Part shown: piece after piece, positions 40,346-52,600 of the stretch
Position numbering within the stretch: the first letter of the stretch is position 1
Layout: the number at the start of each line of letters is the position of its first letter
DNA from: Trichostrongylus colubriformis
Taxonomy: Eukaryota; Nematoda; Chromadorea; Rhabditida; Trichostrongylidae
NCBI GenBank assembly: GCA_963978905.1
Contig: OZ022261.1
Location: forward strand, 7,379,992 to 7,443,991
Reading direction: 5' to 3'
DNA: 64,000 bases
Program-made: the position numbers and the translations under genes
The notes under the pieces: generated by a model
Databases searched by the model: none
Told to the model about the DNA's origin: nothing
Seen by the model: only the letters and a program-made list of their open reading frames with translations

Positions 40346-40831
40346 ATCAGCGGTGCGATATGCAGTAGTAAATGGCTGAATTACCGTTACCCATTAGCTT
40401 AAGCACTATGTGATCGGCATGATAAAACTTTGCACTCCGATATCAGTGGCAACGTATGTTTCGAATGCTGAAATACTGGGATTCCAAGTAGCAGTAGGTA
40501 TTTGTAGAGATACCAATTGGACTAGCGCTCAGTACTGGGCATCTACCACCAATATGTAGAAAATAGAATAAATAAATAATAAATAAATAAATGGCATTCT
40601 TGACGATAAAATGCGACCACAAACTCGAATAAATCCAAAATCGAGGAAAAATGGTGCGTAGCTCAGCCAGCCGTGGATAAGTGTCACAAAATTAACAGTA
40701 ATTAGCTTCTCAGTAAAAAGTCATTACCGACTATTTTCCCATTACATAATTCTGTTGTGTTATTCGCGCAGTACTATGCGATAGCCCAAGTGGTAATGCT
40801 AAACGTGTTGTGCACTCTTCTGTGGTGATAT

Positions 40832-41178
40832 ATGGGTGCTCCACCAGTGGGACCTCCTCACACCAACACGAGCACCCATGTCACTCGGCCCATTCGAAAA
40901 TGTGCGAGGTTTACTAGGTAAGTCCAGTAGCACTCCCAATGGAAACCGAGCTATTTCTCTTGCAGCTATTATACACCCTTACCATCATGGTCACTTATAG
41001 CTGCACGTCCTTTCAGGTAGCCTCCAGATTTATGTCTAACACTTTGTGACCAAAACATAGGATCCGAGGGCAACTGTCGACATCAGAAATCTTCTTGAAC
41101 TTATCTCAGCCATATTATGGTCGAAAAAAATTGGTACTGGTGAAAAGATGGCCAATGAAAGTGGCTCAGAGCATTTGA
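40832..41178 (+). CDS. Possible three-exon small gene nested in the degenerin region
   Basis: Exons 40832-40917, 40966-41016 and 41061-41178 join in phase (AG|C, AG|G) to 85 residues beginning MGAPPVGPPHTNTSTHVTRP and containing LNLSQPYYGRKKLVLVKRWP. Intron 1 (48 nt) is canonical for nematodes: GTAAGT to TTCTCTTGCAG. Intron 2 (44 nt) has the weaker acceptor AACATAG. Other frames are also partly open in exons 1 and 3, so the reading frame is not certain. No family is recognised. A further open stretch follows at 41282-41367 (MFLMKVFAQNIKHYPNCSSD) with a good donor, and may belong to the same unit. Confidence 0.4.
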
Positions 41179-42766
41179 AAACGACTTTTGGTCGTCATGA
41201 GCTAGCTCTATTTTAAGGTAACAGACGAGTTCTCACCATGAACATTGTAATTTCGGAAATGCATGTTCTCCTACTACAATCATGTTTTTGATGAAGGTTT
41301 TTGCTCAAAACATCAAGCACTATCCGAATTGCTCTAGTGATAAATTGAGGAAGCTTTTGAGAAGAATGTAAGTTCATCTCAGTGATTTACCTGCTTGACC
41401 ATTAATTAAAGATTTTTGCAGTTTTTAGTAAAATCTATTTCAACTTCAGTTCTGAGGTTTAATGGTTGCAACATGGTAATTCCACTCTGCAGCCGATTCT
41501 TCGAAACCTGCTTGTCATCCAACTGCTCCACAAGCCCTTTCAAATTTTTTTGGACTTGATGCGAAGTCTCAGATTTTCATGGGTCTCGCGAAAGCTCCTA
41601 CAGCTGCGCGTAGAAGCCTCATTTCATGAAAATATACCTCAAGCCCCTTGCCATAGCCACTGACAGAGCGAGGTCGAAATGACGTTCATACGAGGCTATG
41701 ACGCAATGTGTTCGGGTATCATATTTTGCCTAATCTTTGAACTCTTAGAGGTGTGAGGTGTACAAACGACTGCTGCAATAACTTTAACGACTTCAGGTCG
41801 AAGTCGTGAAGCATTTGTCGCAGGGACCACGTCTCCGCGGCCCCCTTTGGAAATGTGGAGCCGTTTTAAGCCTGGGTTCGATTTACAAGTTGTCGTGTTG
41901 AGTAGTCTATGTTGAAATCTGAGCGTGTCGTCACTCATATGGAGCGATCGCTTCATATTTCAACTAAACTCAAGCAACGGACCATAATACTAGCGTGGGA
42001 GTGGACTCACTAGCCAATGAATCATCCCTACTGTAACACAGTGTTTTCTTAAGAGCAATAATAATAGTAAACGTGTAGTGATTATAATAATACATAGTGA
42101 TAACATAACAATAATAGGCGAATATACCTTTATATTACTATGCTTGGAGTAAACTTTGCTCTTTTGGTGACCCGGTTTCATAGAAGAGGACGCTGTCAAA
42201 CGAAATCAATCAATAGCACCATTTTGCAAGAAAAAACCGCCTCCGTTGAAGAAAGTCTATTGCCTGCTCTCTCACTGGTTAACAAAGCACCCTCTACGAA
42301 GTTTATTCAGTGTTTCTAATAGAAATTATCGTAAAGGGCTCAAAGTACTTGCAACTCTATTGCCATGATGGAAACAGATGACTACATTTTTCGTGGACCT
42401 CATGAAAAAACTTTTTGGAGCCATTTGAAAAACTGTTGGAAACTTTCGGGCAGTAATTCTATTAATGGCCGATACGACTTTGCTTGCGAAGTTGCAGCAG
42501 TGCAAAACCATGAACACAAAATTCTAATGTCTGACATCAGCCTGAGGCACGTTCAGAGTTAGTGATTCAGGCGACTGTACGATTCCGACAATAGGGCCAA
42601 TAGGCGAAAAGAACGAGACACGTATCGTTCAGGCTAGGACGAATAGGCAATTACACAATTAGACGATCGCAAATAAGGCGGACTTGAGGATCAATAACCA
42701 TCTTCTTTGTTTCGTCCAATCAGCAACCCTTAATATAATCCGCTACGCAATGGACGTCCTCAATAT

Positions 42767-43003
42767 GGGTGTGTACCATTGTCAGGATTTCGCACGACGA
42801 CGAGCGGCGTGCGACGCAGTGTGTGCACGCTATGCGCGTCGCGGTAGTTGGGTCTCAGAACGATTACACGGTAACGCTAGGGGCGCGACACACGATTGTC
42901 TTGTAATCGCTTCGGGATCCAACAACATGGCTCCTTTAGCTCGTCCGCATTCCTTCGCTTGAGACTGCCGCGGTGCGAAATCCTGACAAAAGGGTACACA
43001 CCC
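42767..43003. mobile_element. Mutator-like MITE with 9-bp target duplication
   Basis: The end GGGTGTGTACC(...)TTGTCAGGATTTCGCAC matches the complement GTGCGAAATCCTGACAA(...)GGTACACACCC. Flanks are CCTCAATAT (42758-42766) and CCTCAAGAT (43004-43012), a 9-bp duplication with one mismatch, as expected for Mutator-type elements. The interior is GC-rich and non-coding. Fragments of the same family lie at 5141, 22636 and 60567. Confidence 0.7.
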
Positions 43004-43468
43004 CCTCAAGATATGTGGTACGCCACCGATGTGGGGTCTCTCCGATGGAAACATACACCTTCATCGAAATGAGTCAAATTAATCCACAAAATGGGTAGTG
43101 AGTCACACCCTGAAACAACAAACTGCTAGGTCTCGGTCTGCTGAGCTCGTGGCTACCGAATGATCTAAAGGACAGCGGTGGAACGATTTTCTATCCGTAG
43201 GAGCCATGGTAGGGAACCAATCTTCATGAACTGTTTCTCACAATGTTCAGAAAGTGATTCTGTCCAGCTCTCACAACCTTCCGAGGTGTTGAAACCAAGT
43301 GTCTTCATTACGATGAAGGTAAAAGAGGGCATTCCCACGTAAACTGACAGGCGATAGCGGTCTCATTGTGATTGGAACACTAGAAGCACTGGAGAAAACC
43401 AATTGCTATCATTTTGTCTGAGGTGACTGATCCGCCCACTGTTGAGATGGCCCCACCCATTACTCCCC

Positions 43469-43619
43469 GGCCGCCTTCGTACTCGATGGTTTCAGCGTCA
43501 GGACGGGCTTCGTCATCTCTGCATCTCCACCCCTACTACTCTGTCTCGCTGCCTGTAAACGCAGCCACGCCCTGCCGCCGGTAAGCGCGCCGGCACAACC
43601 GCAGAGTATGAAGACGGCC
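43469..43619. mobile_element. Copy of the GGCCGC-ended foldback MITE family
   Basis: The ends GGCCGCCTTCGTACT and AGTATGAAGACGGCC are inverted. The inner part holds CTCTGTCTCGCTGCCTG and AGCCACGCCCTGCCG, as in the other large copies. Confidence 0.65.
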
Positions 43620-45318
43620 TTCCGGGGAGTAAATAAGATCAGCAGTTTAGTGATGGCGCACAGTTTTGCAATGCAGTAAACATCACTATTTCAGTCTATC
43701 AAGTGCAACAAGCCTCTACAGCTACAACAAATCTATACATATTCCGGCACAACAAGACCATTTACTCTGATCATGCGTAAAGCATATATGGCATTGGTAG
43801 GAGCATTCCGTGAAATAACCGTGAGCAAAAACTCTATGGAATAGGGAAAGGTGGTATTTTCAAGTAAAACATAGAAGTAGTGGTATTTTCCGTTGACAGG
43901 ATTTGTTTCCGATCCTTTGGGCTAGAGAGAATCAAGGAACGATTTGGCTGCAAAAAGTATTTGAAAGAATAAATCAAACTTGAAAAGCACGCTTTGGCTT
44001 GAACACAAGTAGAACTGAGAGACTCAAGCAACTGATCACGTGTCAATGTTCAACGAACGCATCGGAAAAAGTAAGAGCTCAGAAATACAACTTCCGCTGT
44101 AAATCCCGTATTCTGGCACATTGAGCCGGTTAATGACCTGCCTACGTCGATTTTATGTTCGTTTTAGAGGTTTTTTATTGGCTCGGAAAAATCTGGCACG
44201 AATCACCGGATCACATAAAAGAGGTGGACCACGGTGAATAGAGCCAACGTACGTGTTACATAGTTGGCGATTGAATATGTGCCGGAGAATCTCGTTCCCT
44301 TGCCCAGTTGCGCTGCACTGCAAGTGCTTGAGCGCAAACTTCTGGGAACGTCCGTGAAGGTCAGCCAATGCAGGAGTGCTGTAGACTCCACTAACAGCTT
44401 GGACCCAAATTTCACATAAAACATAGCTAATCGGCTTGTGCTTGCCTCTGTGTTACGCTCTGTATAGTAATGGATCAACCATAGGGCGTTGATCAATCTC
44501 TTTTGAATGGGTGTGTAGCCTTTGGTCATCCGGGCTGGCACGCGGCAATCTGCTCGGCGAAGTGCGCGGCGACGCGGCCGACTTTCGGCTTCTATGCTTG
44601 GAGCGCAAACACGTATTGGAACGGTCAAAGGCTGAGGTGGTTAGAAACTTTGTTGGACATAGGCTTTATCTTCTTTTCATTAGTGGTTATCAGTTTGTGG
44701 AGCTGGAGCTTTATTTGTGTAATTTCCCATTTGTTCAATACTCACATATTACGACCTAGATTCTTTTTAGGCAACATCATTTTGAAAAGTTTGATGGCAA
44801 TGTGACGAAATTCGCTTCTTTCCCATTTCTTCCAAGGACGTAACATACAAGCATACTTTAGTACATATAAGCTGTTCATCGCTTCAGAAACGGAAAAGGA
44901 AAAAGCGAAAAGCACCATATTGACATCATGATCAAAAAAGCAACACTGATTTGAGAGAGGTAAGGAGTAAAATAATCAAAACATTACATGCCTGTAGACA
45001 GTTCAGCACGGCCCCACAATCAGGTGCACTTCCAGACCAGTGCAAAAAGAAAAGACAGAATCTGTCACATTTTCACCAAACTTTTCAAACTTAAGTTCTA
45101 AAAAGAGTTAGAAGTTATCCAAGTGGTAATATAAGATTGTTGCACGAATGAGGCAGAATGAGAACATAACCCGAAAAGGCTAAACTTATAAACACGCATG
45201 GGAGCAAGGAAACCCATCCTCCTAAAAATTACCCTGGGTATCTTGATCTAAGTCAGCACGATTGCGAATTCGCACAACAGTCAAAGACGACGAGGCCGGG
45301 CCCGGCGTCGCGCTGTTA

Positions 45319-45714
45319 GGCCGCTTTCATACTTTGCGCACCGGCGGCGAAGGCGTCAATTTGACGCCGTCACCGCCGGTGATGGCGTCAAACTCACGCC
45401 CGCGGCCGACGACGGCGTCCATAGATAATGCGCAGCGCTTGCAAAATTCTTGACCCAATCACACTACAGTTGTGTATGGTGATTGTGGCCGTTTCGCATT
45501 TCGGCGCTGTGCCAATACACGAAGCGACCACGATCACCAAACTGTAGTGTGATTGGGTCAAGAATTTCGCAAGCGCTGCACATTATCTATCGACGCCGTC
45601 GTCGGCGGCGGCCGTGAGTTTGACGCCGTCACCGGCGGTGAGGCGTCAAATCGACGCAGGTGACGGCGTCAAATTGACGCCGTCGCCGCCGGTGCGCGAA
45701 GTATGAAAGCGGTC
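45319..45714. mobile_element. 396-bp foldback element with TTA target duplication (Harbinger-like)
   Basis: The ends GGCCGCTTTCATACTTTGCG and its near-complement are flanked by TTA (45316-45318, 45715-45717). The arms contain repeated GACGGCGTCAAATTGACGCC units. Inside is a second inverted repeat (CTTGACCCAATCACACTAC facing GTAGTGTGATTGGGTCAAG). No coding capacity. It is the largest member of the family. Confidence 0.8.
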
Positions 45715-46013
45715 TTACCTCGCAAATCGTTGCGTGCCAGCCCGGACGAGCCAAAAGCCCGTCCCCTCTTGTAAATGCTATATGGGTGACAGAAGGGCCT
45801 AAATTTTCGTGTATGACTTCATCAACCGTGCTCCCCAAAGAAAGACAATCTCATAGCAGTGAGAGTCATACGTGCTCCACGAAAATATAGAACGAAAAAT
45901 CCATGGAACATTATGCTACATTATGACGTCACGAAAATATAGAAAGAAAAATTCATGAAAAATAAGAAGTACATTATGACGTATTGTGCTCTCAACGGCG
46001 AAGTATCGAAAGT

Positions 46014-47045
46014 TAGACGCTCTGCATTTCAGAGCAACACGTTGCCACAAATGCATAAGGAATTAGTGATGGCATATTCTGTAGTATTCGAGAAGCCCTT
46101 TCAAGGTGAAAACTACGGTTGTTGTTTGGATTCAAGCAATCGACCACGAACATCTTTGAGAAACACTATCTCGTTAAAGCCCAACTCCGACCACTTGTGA
46201 CTACCAGGACAGACACATTCTATGAAAGGAAATGTGTCGGTGATATTTCATGCGCTATGGATATTCTCCAGATTTCTCTTTCAAAGTGAGAAAATGCGTG
46301 TTACAATGAAAATGAATGTCGTCGAATTGAAATTTCATGAATCATTCCCAACAGCGAACATGCTGCCATTAATTATTGTGCTGTGGCCAACTGTGTGAGT
46401 CACGGTTTTTATGATCATGTTATTGTTTCAACTCGAACTTGGCCCTCCGGTTCCTCCTGCTGGGAGGCAATAAAGCACTGCTTCGGTGAAAATGAACATG
46501 TGTGCAGAGGATTATCGAGGTACTCAAAAGTGCCTTGTCCAACAACTACAGCAGCGCTTCGTAAGAGCTCACTTGTATGCATTCAAGACGAAATATACCG
46601 TGGAATCTACTTCTAGAAGCCTCACGGCCGGTCCACATAACCGAGGGGCCGAGTACGGGTCGAAACAAAGTGATGATCTGCACAACAAATAATGGCAGCA
46701 TATTCGCTGTTGGGAATGATCTATGAGATTTCAATTCGACAGCATTCATTTTCATTGTGAACACACATTTTCTTATTTTGAAACAACAAAATCGGATGAA
46801 TATCCTTAGTGCATGAAGCATCAACGAGACTTTTCTTTTCATAGTGTGTGCCTGTCCTGGTAGTTTCAAGTGGTCGGAGTTGAACTTTGACGAGATTATG
46901 TTTTTAGATACTGTCTGGATCGATTGTTTGAACCCAAAAAACAACCGCACTACTCACCTTGAAAGGGCATCTCGAAAATCACAGATATGCCATCACCGCT
47001 TCCCATGCATTTCTAGCAATGTGTTCCCCTGAAACGCAGAGCTAC
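46014..47045. mobile_element. Long inverted repeat, about 370-bp arms
   Basis: Left arm 46014-46383 and right arm 46680-47045 are diverged reverse complements throughout. Shared blocks include AAATGCAT, CCCTTTCAAGGTGA, CAACTCCGACCACTTG, CTACCAGGACAG, AATGAAAATGAATG and CATTCCCAACAGCGAA. The 300-bp centre is unique. Open frames on both strands are mirror images of one another. Either a long-TIR element or an inverted duplication. Confidence 0.6.
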
Positions 47046-49014
47046 TGGACACATTCCAAACTTGAAAAATAATTCTCAAATGAAATTTTCACTTCAACGC
47101 TGCTGCATCCTAACATGAGAGATACCAACATAATCATGGGCTAGAATACACGAGTATTCTTGGCTATGAAGCTTTTGTTTTAGAAGTCACAGGCGAAGTG
47201 GACGGTTTGTGACTCCACAGCGTTGACAAGAATCGCCCGTGGTGCTCTGAGGCAAAATTTGCGAAAATCTCGAATATCATGCCGAGGAGGAGAAGAAGAG
47301 GAAGGTTCTACAGACTGCCACATTCGCCTGAAGCAGGGCTTTCTACTGGTACCTTTTTCACATTACTTAGAGAACTTCGAAGAAACTTATAGCATAAAGA
47401 CGGAGAAATCATGCAATTTCCGTTTTTGGTGTCATTTTACCATGAGTCAGTAGCGGTATTATAAGTAGAGAGTTGACAAGCAGCTAAAAAGTCACCACAT
47501 TCCCAGCGATGTTTTATTGATAAACAATGAGCAAGATCGCAAATAAAAATAGCCAAAAAACGGTAGAATAATAGTAAAGCATCTTTGGAATGAGGTGATC
47601 TGATGTGATGTGATGTGATATGATGTGTGTAGATGTGTGAGGGCGGACGAAACACGACGATTTCGAATGTAATGAATCGTTTATCCGACAACGTATCGCG
47701 TTCAACTGACGCCCATCATTCGGTCCTCAACTGCTGTCACCGAGCTTTCCACGAACACTAGCCAGAAAAAGCTCGCAAACTGCCCTCGGGAGTCTCCTTT
47801 TTTGATCACACCTCGAAACCTGATTACCCGAGATAACGCTATGCTCATCTTTCTAGTATGAACTTTCAGTTTACCCGTACCCTCTAACTGAACATACTGT
47901 AGTGTTTTCGAGGGGGCAGACATGGCCTCTTTTTCGTGATCATCGGCTCACACGTCGTGGCCCGTGTCAAATTACTGAAGATTCCGTTGCATAGATATAT
48001 ACTGACTCAAAATTAGTTTCAAGTACACAGGTAAGTAAAGCAAGGCAACATTAAGCACCCCTAAAGACTATTACAAAGCAAAATACTGCTGAATAAGTAA
48101 CAAGTTGTAGCTTTGGCTGAAGTTACCAATAGCCAGCTGGCAATAGCAATGAATGGAGGTATGTTTATGGTGGTTGTAAAAATCAACGAGGTACAAACGC
48201 CAGGGCCATTCAAATTTTAGAGCTGTAAGAAGTGGTAGGCTGAAACTGAGGTGAAGTTCAATGTTGGAGACAACAAGAGATGTGGCCTAAGGGAGGGTGT
48301 TCCCGAGGTGTAACACCGACATAAAACCTCGACGACGTTGAAAAACTGCTAATTCATGAGGGATATTCTGATGTTTGGAAAAAAGTGCAAATCTTCAGGG
48401 CTCTTAAGTATTTGACAGTTAATTTGTAGAACTTAGCTGTCATGGCGTTAGTCACATACCATAGCTTCGCTGATGAAATATGTAAATAGCCAACAAAATA
48501 GAAAATTAATCAGGTAGCATCAGCATCTTTCTGACTCAAAGACCCAACCAGAATAATCTTAGTGGTTTATCACTCTTTATAAAGAATGCGGAGGTGCTGA
48601 ATGACGAGGAAATTCAAAAGCAAAGACAAGCTTGAAAACTGCTGACAATACGGCAGTCTTGACATTTGTCTTCAGCGAAATTGAAAATTTTAGTAAGCTT
48701 ATTTGACAGATGTTACCAAGCATACTTCACCAGTATCCCCCCATTACCACTGTTTCAACCATATATCGCCATCTGTTTATCATAACATGGGCGGTGCTCA
48801 ACTGAGACGGTGGGCACCATCTACTTTACAGGTTCTATGCGCCTTTATGACACCTCACGTAGAAAATGGTACTGTAAAATGTGATGGATATCAGGGAACA
48901 CTACGAAAACCCTCTCTGAAGGCAAATTTTACGTAGACACTTCTGCAGCACAAACTCTAGCATCACTGTTGAGATATCATGGTGGACTTCAAAAATCTTG
49001 AAGTAGGCTTAACG

Positions 49015-49245
49015 CTCTGAGAAATTGCGCCACAAACCAAAAATCGTTTTCACCTGTGTTGTAACAAATCGTGGCGGGAAAAATTTTCTCGATCGAAAGT
49101 GGCTACCGCTCTACAGAAATTTTCTGTTCTGAGAAATTGCACCACGTTCTGAGAAATTGCGCCACAAACCAAAAATCATTTTCACCTGTGTCGTAACAAA
49201 TCTTGGCGGAAGAAAATTTTCTCATTCAAAAGTGGTTACCGCTCG
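49015..49245 (+). repeat. Tandem duplication, about 132-bp period
   Basis: CTGAGAAATTGCGCCAC, CAAACCAAAAATC, TTTTCACCTGTGT and GTAACAAATC recur in the same order starting at 49017 and 49149, with a partial extra copy of the first block at 49129. Function unknown. Confidence 0.6.
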
Positions 49246-49646
49246 CCAGCAACAACAACGACAAATTTCTACTCTTCGACATATTGGTGTGAGTGACGAT
49301 GGTAAGTTCTCTGACTATGGCTACTTTTCATTTAGTTAGGAAGACCGGGAATGAAAAAGGTATCGAAACTTGATGCACACCATGTACGTACTACCAGTTT
49401 CTCATATATTATTTACTGTAACGGTGGCTATTGAGCTCATATAACAGCCGACCTTCCTCCTGCTCCTTCGGGAGCGCTAAGAGAAAAAGCCGTTTGACGG
49501 CAAAACGGCAACTATGAAATTCTGGGCTATGTTGAATCTTTTGAGGAAGATGATCTGATGGCAACGATAGGCTGTCAAAAGATTTCGAGTTCGCCAACAC
49601 AACAAGTATCAATACTGAGAGAATAAATTTTCAGAAAGAAACTCAC

Positions 49647-52600
49647 CGTCACAACAATGATCGGATGGCGGTGGTAGTATTTCGTGACGAGAATAACTGC
49701 CTGAAATAGACCGATTAAATATTGGTGTAGTGGTTATATTGTTTGAAATAAACATTTTCCTATTTCTCGAGAATTTTCGCATCAGCCTTTTATGAATGAG
49801 GACAACGACATCTATGATGACATCCGTGGTAAGAGTCGAGGAGGAAGGGTTCCACTTCAGACAACTCCAGTTGGCATAATGCAGCCAAAAAACGGTACTA
49901 TTTACCGATATTTTTTGAAGTTGTTTTATCAGGTACTTCTATTTTTTTTATGACTACTGATTTCCACCGCAGCCCGCAATACGAATGTTGTTGTCAAAAC
50001 CTTTGCCCTCAATTGGGACTTGAACACGCTTTCTGTGCTCCCCGGATACATGCTAATCCATTACACCATGAAGGCACCATGCAATATTTTCGGATTCTCA
50101 ATGGTTCATGATGCACTCACCATAGGTTGCTAACACTTACACGTATAATGTGGTAGGCCAGTTAAAAAAGGAATCGTCCACGGAAAAATTGAAAATTCGG
50201 CTAATATACAGCTCCCCAAATTCTAGGCCGGGTGGGCGGGGCTTCTGAGTAGAAGCTCCTTCTCGCCATCTGCCGCGTTTGGGAATAGAGAGTGAGACCG
50301 TTCACGTAACTTTCTCTTCCCACAGTGCGTCTCCGACCGCGGCGGACGACGGGACGGACACTTGCTCGGAGGCCCCGCCCACCCGGCCGAGACTTTGTGG
50401 TGCTGTATTTCAGCCGGATTCATATTTTTCGCTTGAAAATTTGCATGCGGTCCACATTAGGCAAATACAATATAATTATATGGGTAGCAGAAAAACTCGT
50501 TTTCGTGGACGATTCCTTTAAGCATTTCGCCATTGATCCGTGAAGCTAAAAGCTCCAGCTGATATAGATTTGCATAGGCTCTTGCTTTTAAGTTCCGACT
50601 GCGATTGCGATTCCTTTTTTCTTTGAGGGGGGGGGGGGGGCGTGGTTACTGCAATGCGTCACCGAAGAAGCTGTGTCGTTTGGAATTTTGTTTGAACCCT
50701 CTTCTGTAACTGTAGGGGAGAGCGCATCGGTCTATTTTACGGTTCTGATTCATCAGGCTCACATGTGATCACATAGTTATGCAGGGCGGTGGCATCGACC
50801 CTACCTAAAAGGTAGGGGCAAACTGAGCGTGTGGGTGGAGCGACAACGGGAGTCGGAACCGGGCTGCGTGTATCACCAATGGAAGCGTACTAGGCTTGTT
50901 GTCATACTTCAACGCACGCGCCGCCTTGGATAAATTGTAGTTGTTATGGAGTAGGTGATGTTCACTTATGTATATAAACCCCAGTCTTAAGACCATTTGT
51001 TGGATCACAATTATTATGCCCAAGTCACAAAGGGCAGATCATTGAATGTTCAGAATACGATAAGCAAGTCATAGAATTATCACAAATGTCAAATAGGAAA
51101 TCTTGGGCGAGATGATGGGTCGTTTTCTGTGGTGTTCTAAGGGTATAACCTTGGAAAAAGTCGAAAACTTATGGAAAGCACTAAGGGGGGCAGCACAGTG
51201 CTTGCCTCTGGCTTGTAATAGAGATGCAATGAAGCCAAATATTCAAAATGTTCCAAGGAGAAGTGAAATGGAACAATTTATTCCTCCTTTTTGGTACGTT
51301 TCCGTCGCGACTAAGGCAATGTGAGTGGATAGGTGGAAATGTGTATTCCGAGCGCCTGTTGCGTACATCGGAGACACCTACCCCCCTCACCCCCCTCAAC
51401 TAGTGATTTATTATTAACGATGAGCAGAGGTCTGTCACCACATCACACATGCATACACATACACATATCACACTTGTGGTGTCCTTTGCAACGACATTTT
51501 GTTCCCGGCGACCGACGGGGCTGGGAGCAGAATACCTTAGGGTTCGCTAGATGGCATAGCAACAGAAAAGTTATTGCAACAACAACATAGACGAACTTCC
51601 GAAGCTTCCTAAGTGCAATCTTAAAGACCCTTCACGATACCAGCCCATCGTGTCTTGAGCGGGATTGCAAACGACTCGCACTGATGGCGCCGCGAAGCGA
51701 AAATTCGACCATCCGACCCTCACCCCGTATACGATTGATAAGAGACTATAAAATAACATGTACAGAAGAAAAAACGCATTATAAGTGAGCAATAACATTT
51801 TCGAAGGATATTTTCGATTTTTTATAGCTGCTGTTCGCCGCAACCCGCAATGCGGGCACTTTTTAGGAAATTTTCATTATTTTTAAGAAACTTTCAATTT
51901 GAGAAATTAAGGTTTTCGAGAAATTAAAAAATTTAATTTCAAATTTAAATTTTTTTCCAAGAAGTTTTCATTTATTTCAAGAAAATTTTTTTAAAGGAAT
52001 TTTTGGGAAATATTTAAGAAGTTTTCAAATCGCTTTCAGAAATTTCGAGTATGGCTCCGGATCAGTGTAGAGCTCTCGAGTTCAAACGCATGGGTATAAA
52101 AGCATGCGTGTCAGCGCGCAAAGCCAGATTGGTTCAAAAATGACCAGCGTTAACTTCGAGCCATCTACCTCTACGAGCATCAATAAGGCATCACCTCGTG
52201 GGACATGGCTGTCAGGATCAACGCTGCATTTGGCTAGGCCACGACCATCGAGAGCACCACTGGCCGTTGGTTCGGTCGCTTTGAAGACGGAGGTACGAGC
52301 TTCAACGACTCTGGAAGCCCTTGACGACTTCGCTGAACCGCAACCAGCTACCCAACATTTCCTTGCGAATAAGAAGGCGACCGGCTACTTTCATTGCACC
52401 TTCGTTCGTCACGTGCTTTCCATGGGCTTCCGGAAAGTTCTATCGTGATGCACATCCCACGCTGTGTGGGACAGGATTTATGAACCAATGTAACATATGC
52501 AGTGGCGAAAAAGTAAAAAGACAAGTTCCGCATATTTTTTGCTAGCATCAGTGAGTCATCAAAGGAAAATGGATACTGATGAGTAGAGCTGCGGTTGTAC

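Noticed and set aside
44203..44628. 141-codon minus-strand open frame
   Set aside because: Part of it (near 44510-44560) resembles sequence at 45725-45755, so it is likely repeat-derived; no recognisable domain.
46546..46950. 134-codon minus-strand open frame
   Set aside because: It lies in the right arm of the long inverted repeat, and a mirror-image frame exists in the left arm.
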